NCBI GenBank assembly: GCA_937982115.1
Contig: CALJNE010000004.1
Span: 16,280 to 80,279 of the forward strand
Length of the DNA: 64,000 nucleotides
From: an uncultured Bacteroidales bacterium
GTDB taxonomy: Bacteria; Bacteroidota; Bacteroidia; Bacteroidales; ML635J-15
Direction of reading: 5' to 3'
Made by a program: the position numbers and the translations under genes. Under the pieces are notes generated by a model. That model saw nothing but the letters and a program-made list of their open reading frames with translations, ran no database searches and had not been told where the DNA came from. Position 1 is the stretch's first letter. Each line of letters starts with the position of its first letter. Positions 63,588-64,000 of the stretch are shown one piece after another.

Positions 63588-64000
63588 TCACTTTTTCTCA
63601 AATAACATTGATTCCTTAAACTCTCGTATTTTTCGGTCAAAATACTTTTTAACTTCCTCAAAACTATGACGTTGATCTACATCCCAATCTGTTATTTTAT
63701 ATACCATACAATTATCGGGAATAGGAACTTTTTCTGTGCTTTTCCAGGTTCGCTTGTTCAAATCTATTAACAAAACTTGTGTAGCAAAATATACAAAATG
63801 ATAATAAATAACATCCAGTCGAGTGTAAGTAAACCAAACTTTCCGCCTGTTCAGAAATGACTCCGACAACGGATCAAATATTTTATGCTTACAATAAGAA
63901 TAATATCCGGCATACATCTGCAAATATTTCGTGGACACTCCCTTCAGTGTCTTATTGATAAATTCTTTCAACTCATTGCGGATAGCAAAATATTTGGCTT
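63588..64000 (-). CDS. IS1595-type transposase-like protein (C-terminal part, cut by the window edge)
   Basis: The minus strand stays open from a stop at 63588 to the window edge, at least 137 codons, so the TTG at 63971 is not a start. LKEFINKTLKGVSTKYLQMYAGYYSYCKHK aligns with FKEFINRFMRGVATKYLQVYANFYSFLKSL of the gene at 26471. The usual NxYHSxLK before this block reads FAIRNELKEF, so the catalytic His is again missing. The tail after this (DWDVDQRHSFEEVKKYFDRK) differs in length from the first copy. Confidence 0.7.
   Translation of the reverse strand, partial: AKYFAIRNELKEFINKTLKGVSTKYLQMYAGYYSYCKHKIFDPLSESFLNRRKVWFTYTRLDVIYYHFVYFATQVLLIDLNKRTWKSTEKVPIPDNCMVYKITDWDVDQRHSFEEVKKYFDRKIREFKESMLFEKK

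Overview
The window is AT-rich chromosomal DNA from a Bacteroidota bacterium, most likely a free-living or anaerobic member of the Bacteroidales/Marinilabiliales side of the phylum. Evidence: several secreted proteins end in type IX secretion (T9SS) sorting domains with YPNP and PGTYFIR-like motifs; promoters resemble the Bacteroidota TTTG / TAnnTTTG type; start codons lack obvious Shine-Dalgarno sequences; gene blocks such as rpmB-rpmG-DUF4295-ftsY, fabH-plsX-rpmF-yceD and rimP-nusA-infB are those of the phylum. There is no rRNA, one tRNA (Arg-TCT), no CRISPR array and no prophage.

Layout. 1-4.4 kb: a minus-strand tetR-tolC-mfp-RND efflux operon, with the RND pump cut by the window edge. 4.6-5.5 kb: tRNA-Arg and a sufE-sufT pair. 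5.6-9.7 kb: trxA and dnaE. 10-12 kb: a TonB-like protein and hflX. 12-14.7 kb: the yceD-rpmF-plsX-fabH lipid/ribosome operon. 14.8-22.5 kb: a histidine kinase, a HAD phosphatase, dusB, then infB-nusA-rimP behind a promoter and a terminator-like leader. 22.7-24.8 kb: an LPP20-type lipoprotein and a small outer-membrane-like protein. 24.9-26.2 kb: arginine deiminase. 26.2-28.9 kb: a gene-poor, decaying stretch holding a catalytically degenerate IS1595-type protein, tandem copies of its 5' end, and an ATPase with an internal deletion. 29-39.9 kb: housekeeping genes (folP, cdaA, a U32 hydroxylase, glyA, sixA, an M23/LysM peptidase, SRAP, an EamA transporter, a DSD1-like PLP enzyme). 40-46.3 kb: an 11-gene plus-strand arsenic operon. 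46.3-63.6 kb: two C10 peptidases, an M49-like peptidase, a zinc-ribbon membrane protein, ribosomal proteins with ftsY, pyruvate kinase, a C69 dipeptidase, an M16 pair and two small T9SS-type proteins. The window ends inside a second IS1595-type gene.

How the genes work together. The arsenic operon is the most distinctive block. It combines arsenate reduction and arsenite export (arsC, acr3) with organoarsenical handling (arsP, an ArsG-like CcdA-fold permease, a CPKC mini-thioredoxin and three ArsF-like CxxC proteins), plus a rhodanese-fold protein without its active-site Cys and a DGC-domain Cys-rich protein. The secreted peptidases and T9SS cargo suggest a protein-degrading lifestyle. The infB-nusA-rimP leader carries a strong hairpin and U-tract 12 nt before the rimP start, which fits feedback attenuation by NusA. 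Functions rest on motifs read by eye; no database search was run.
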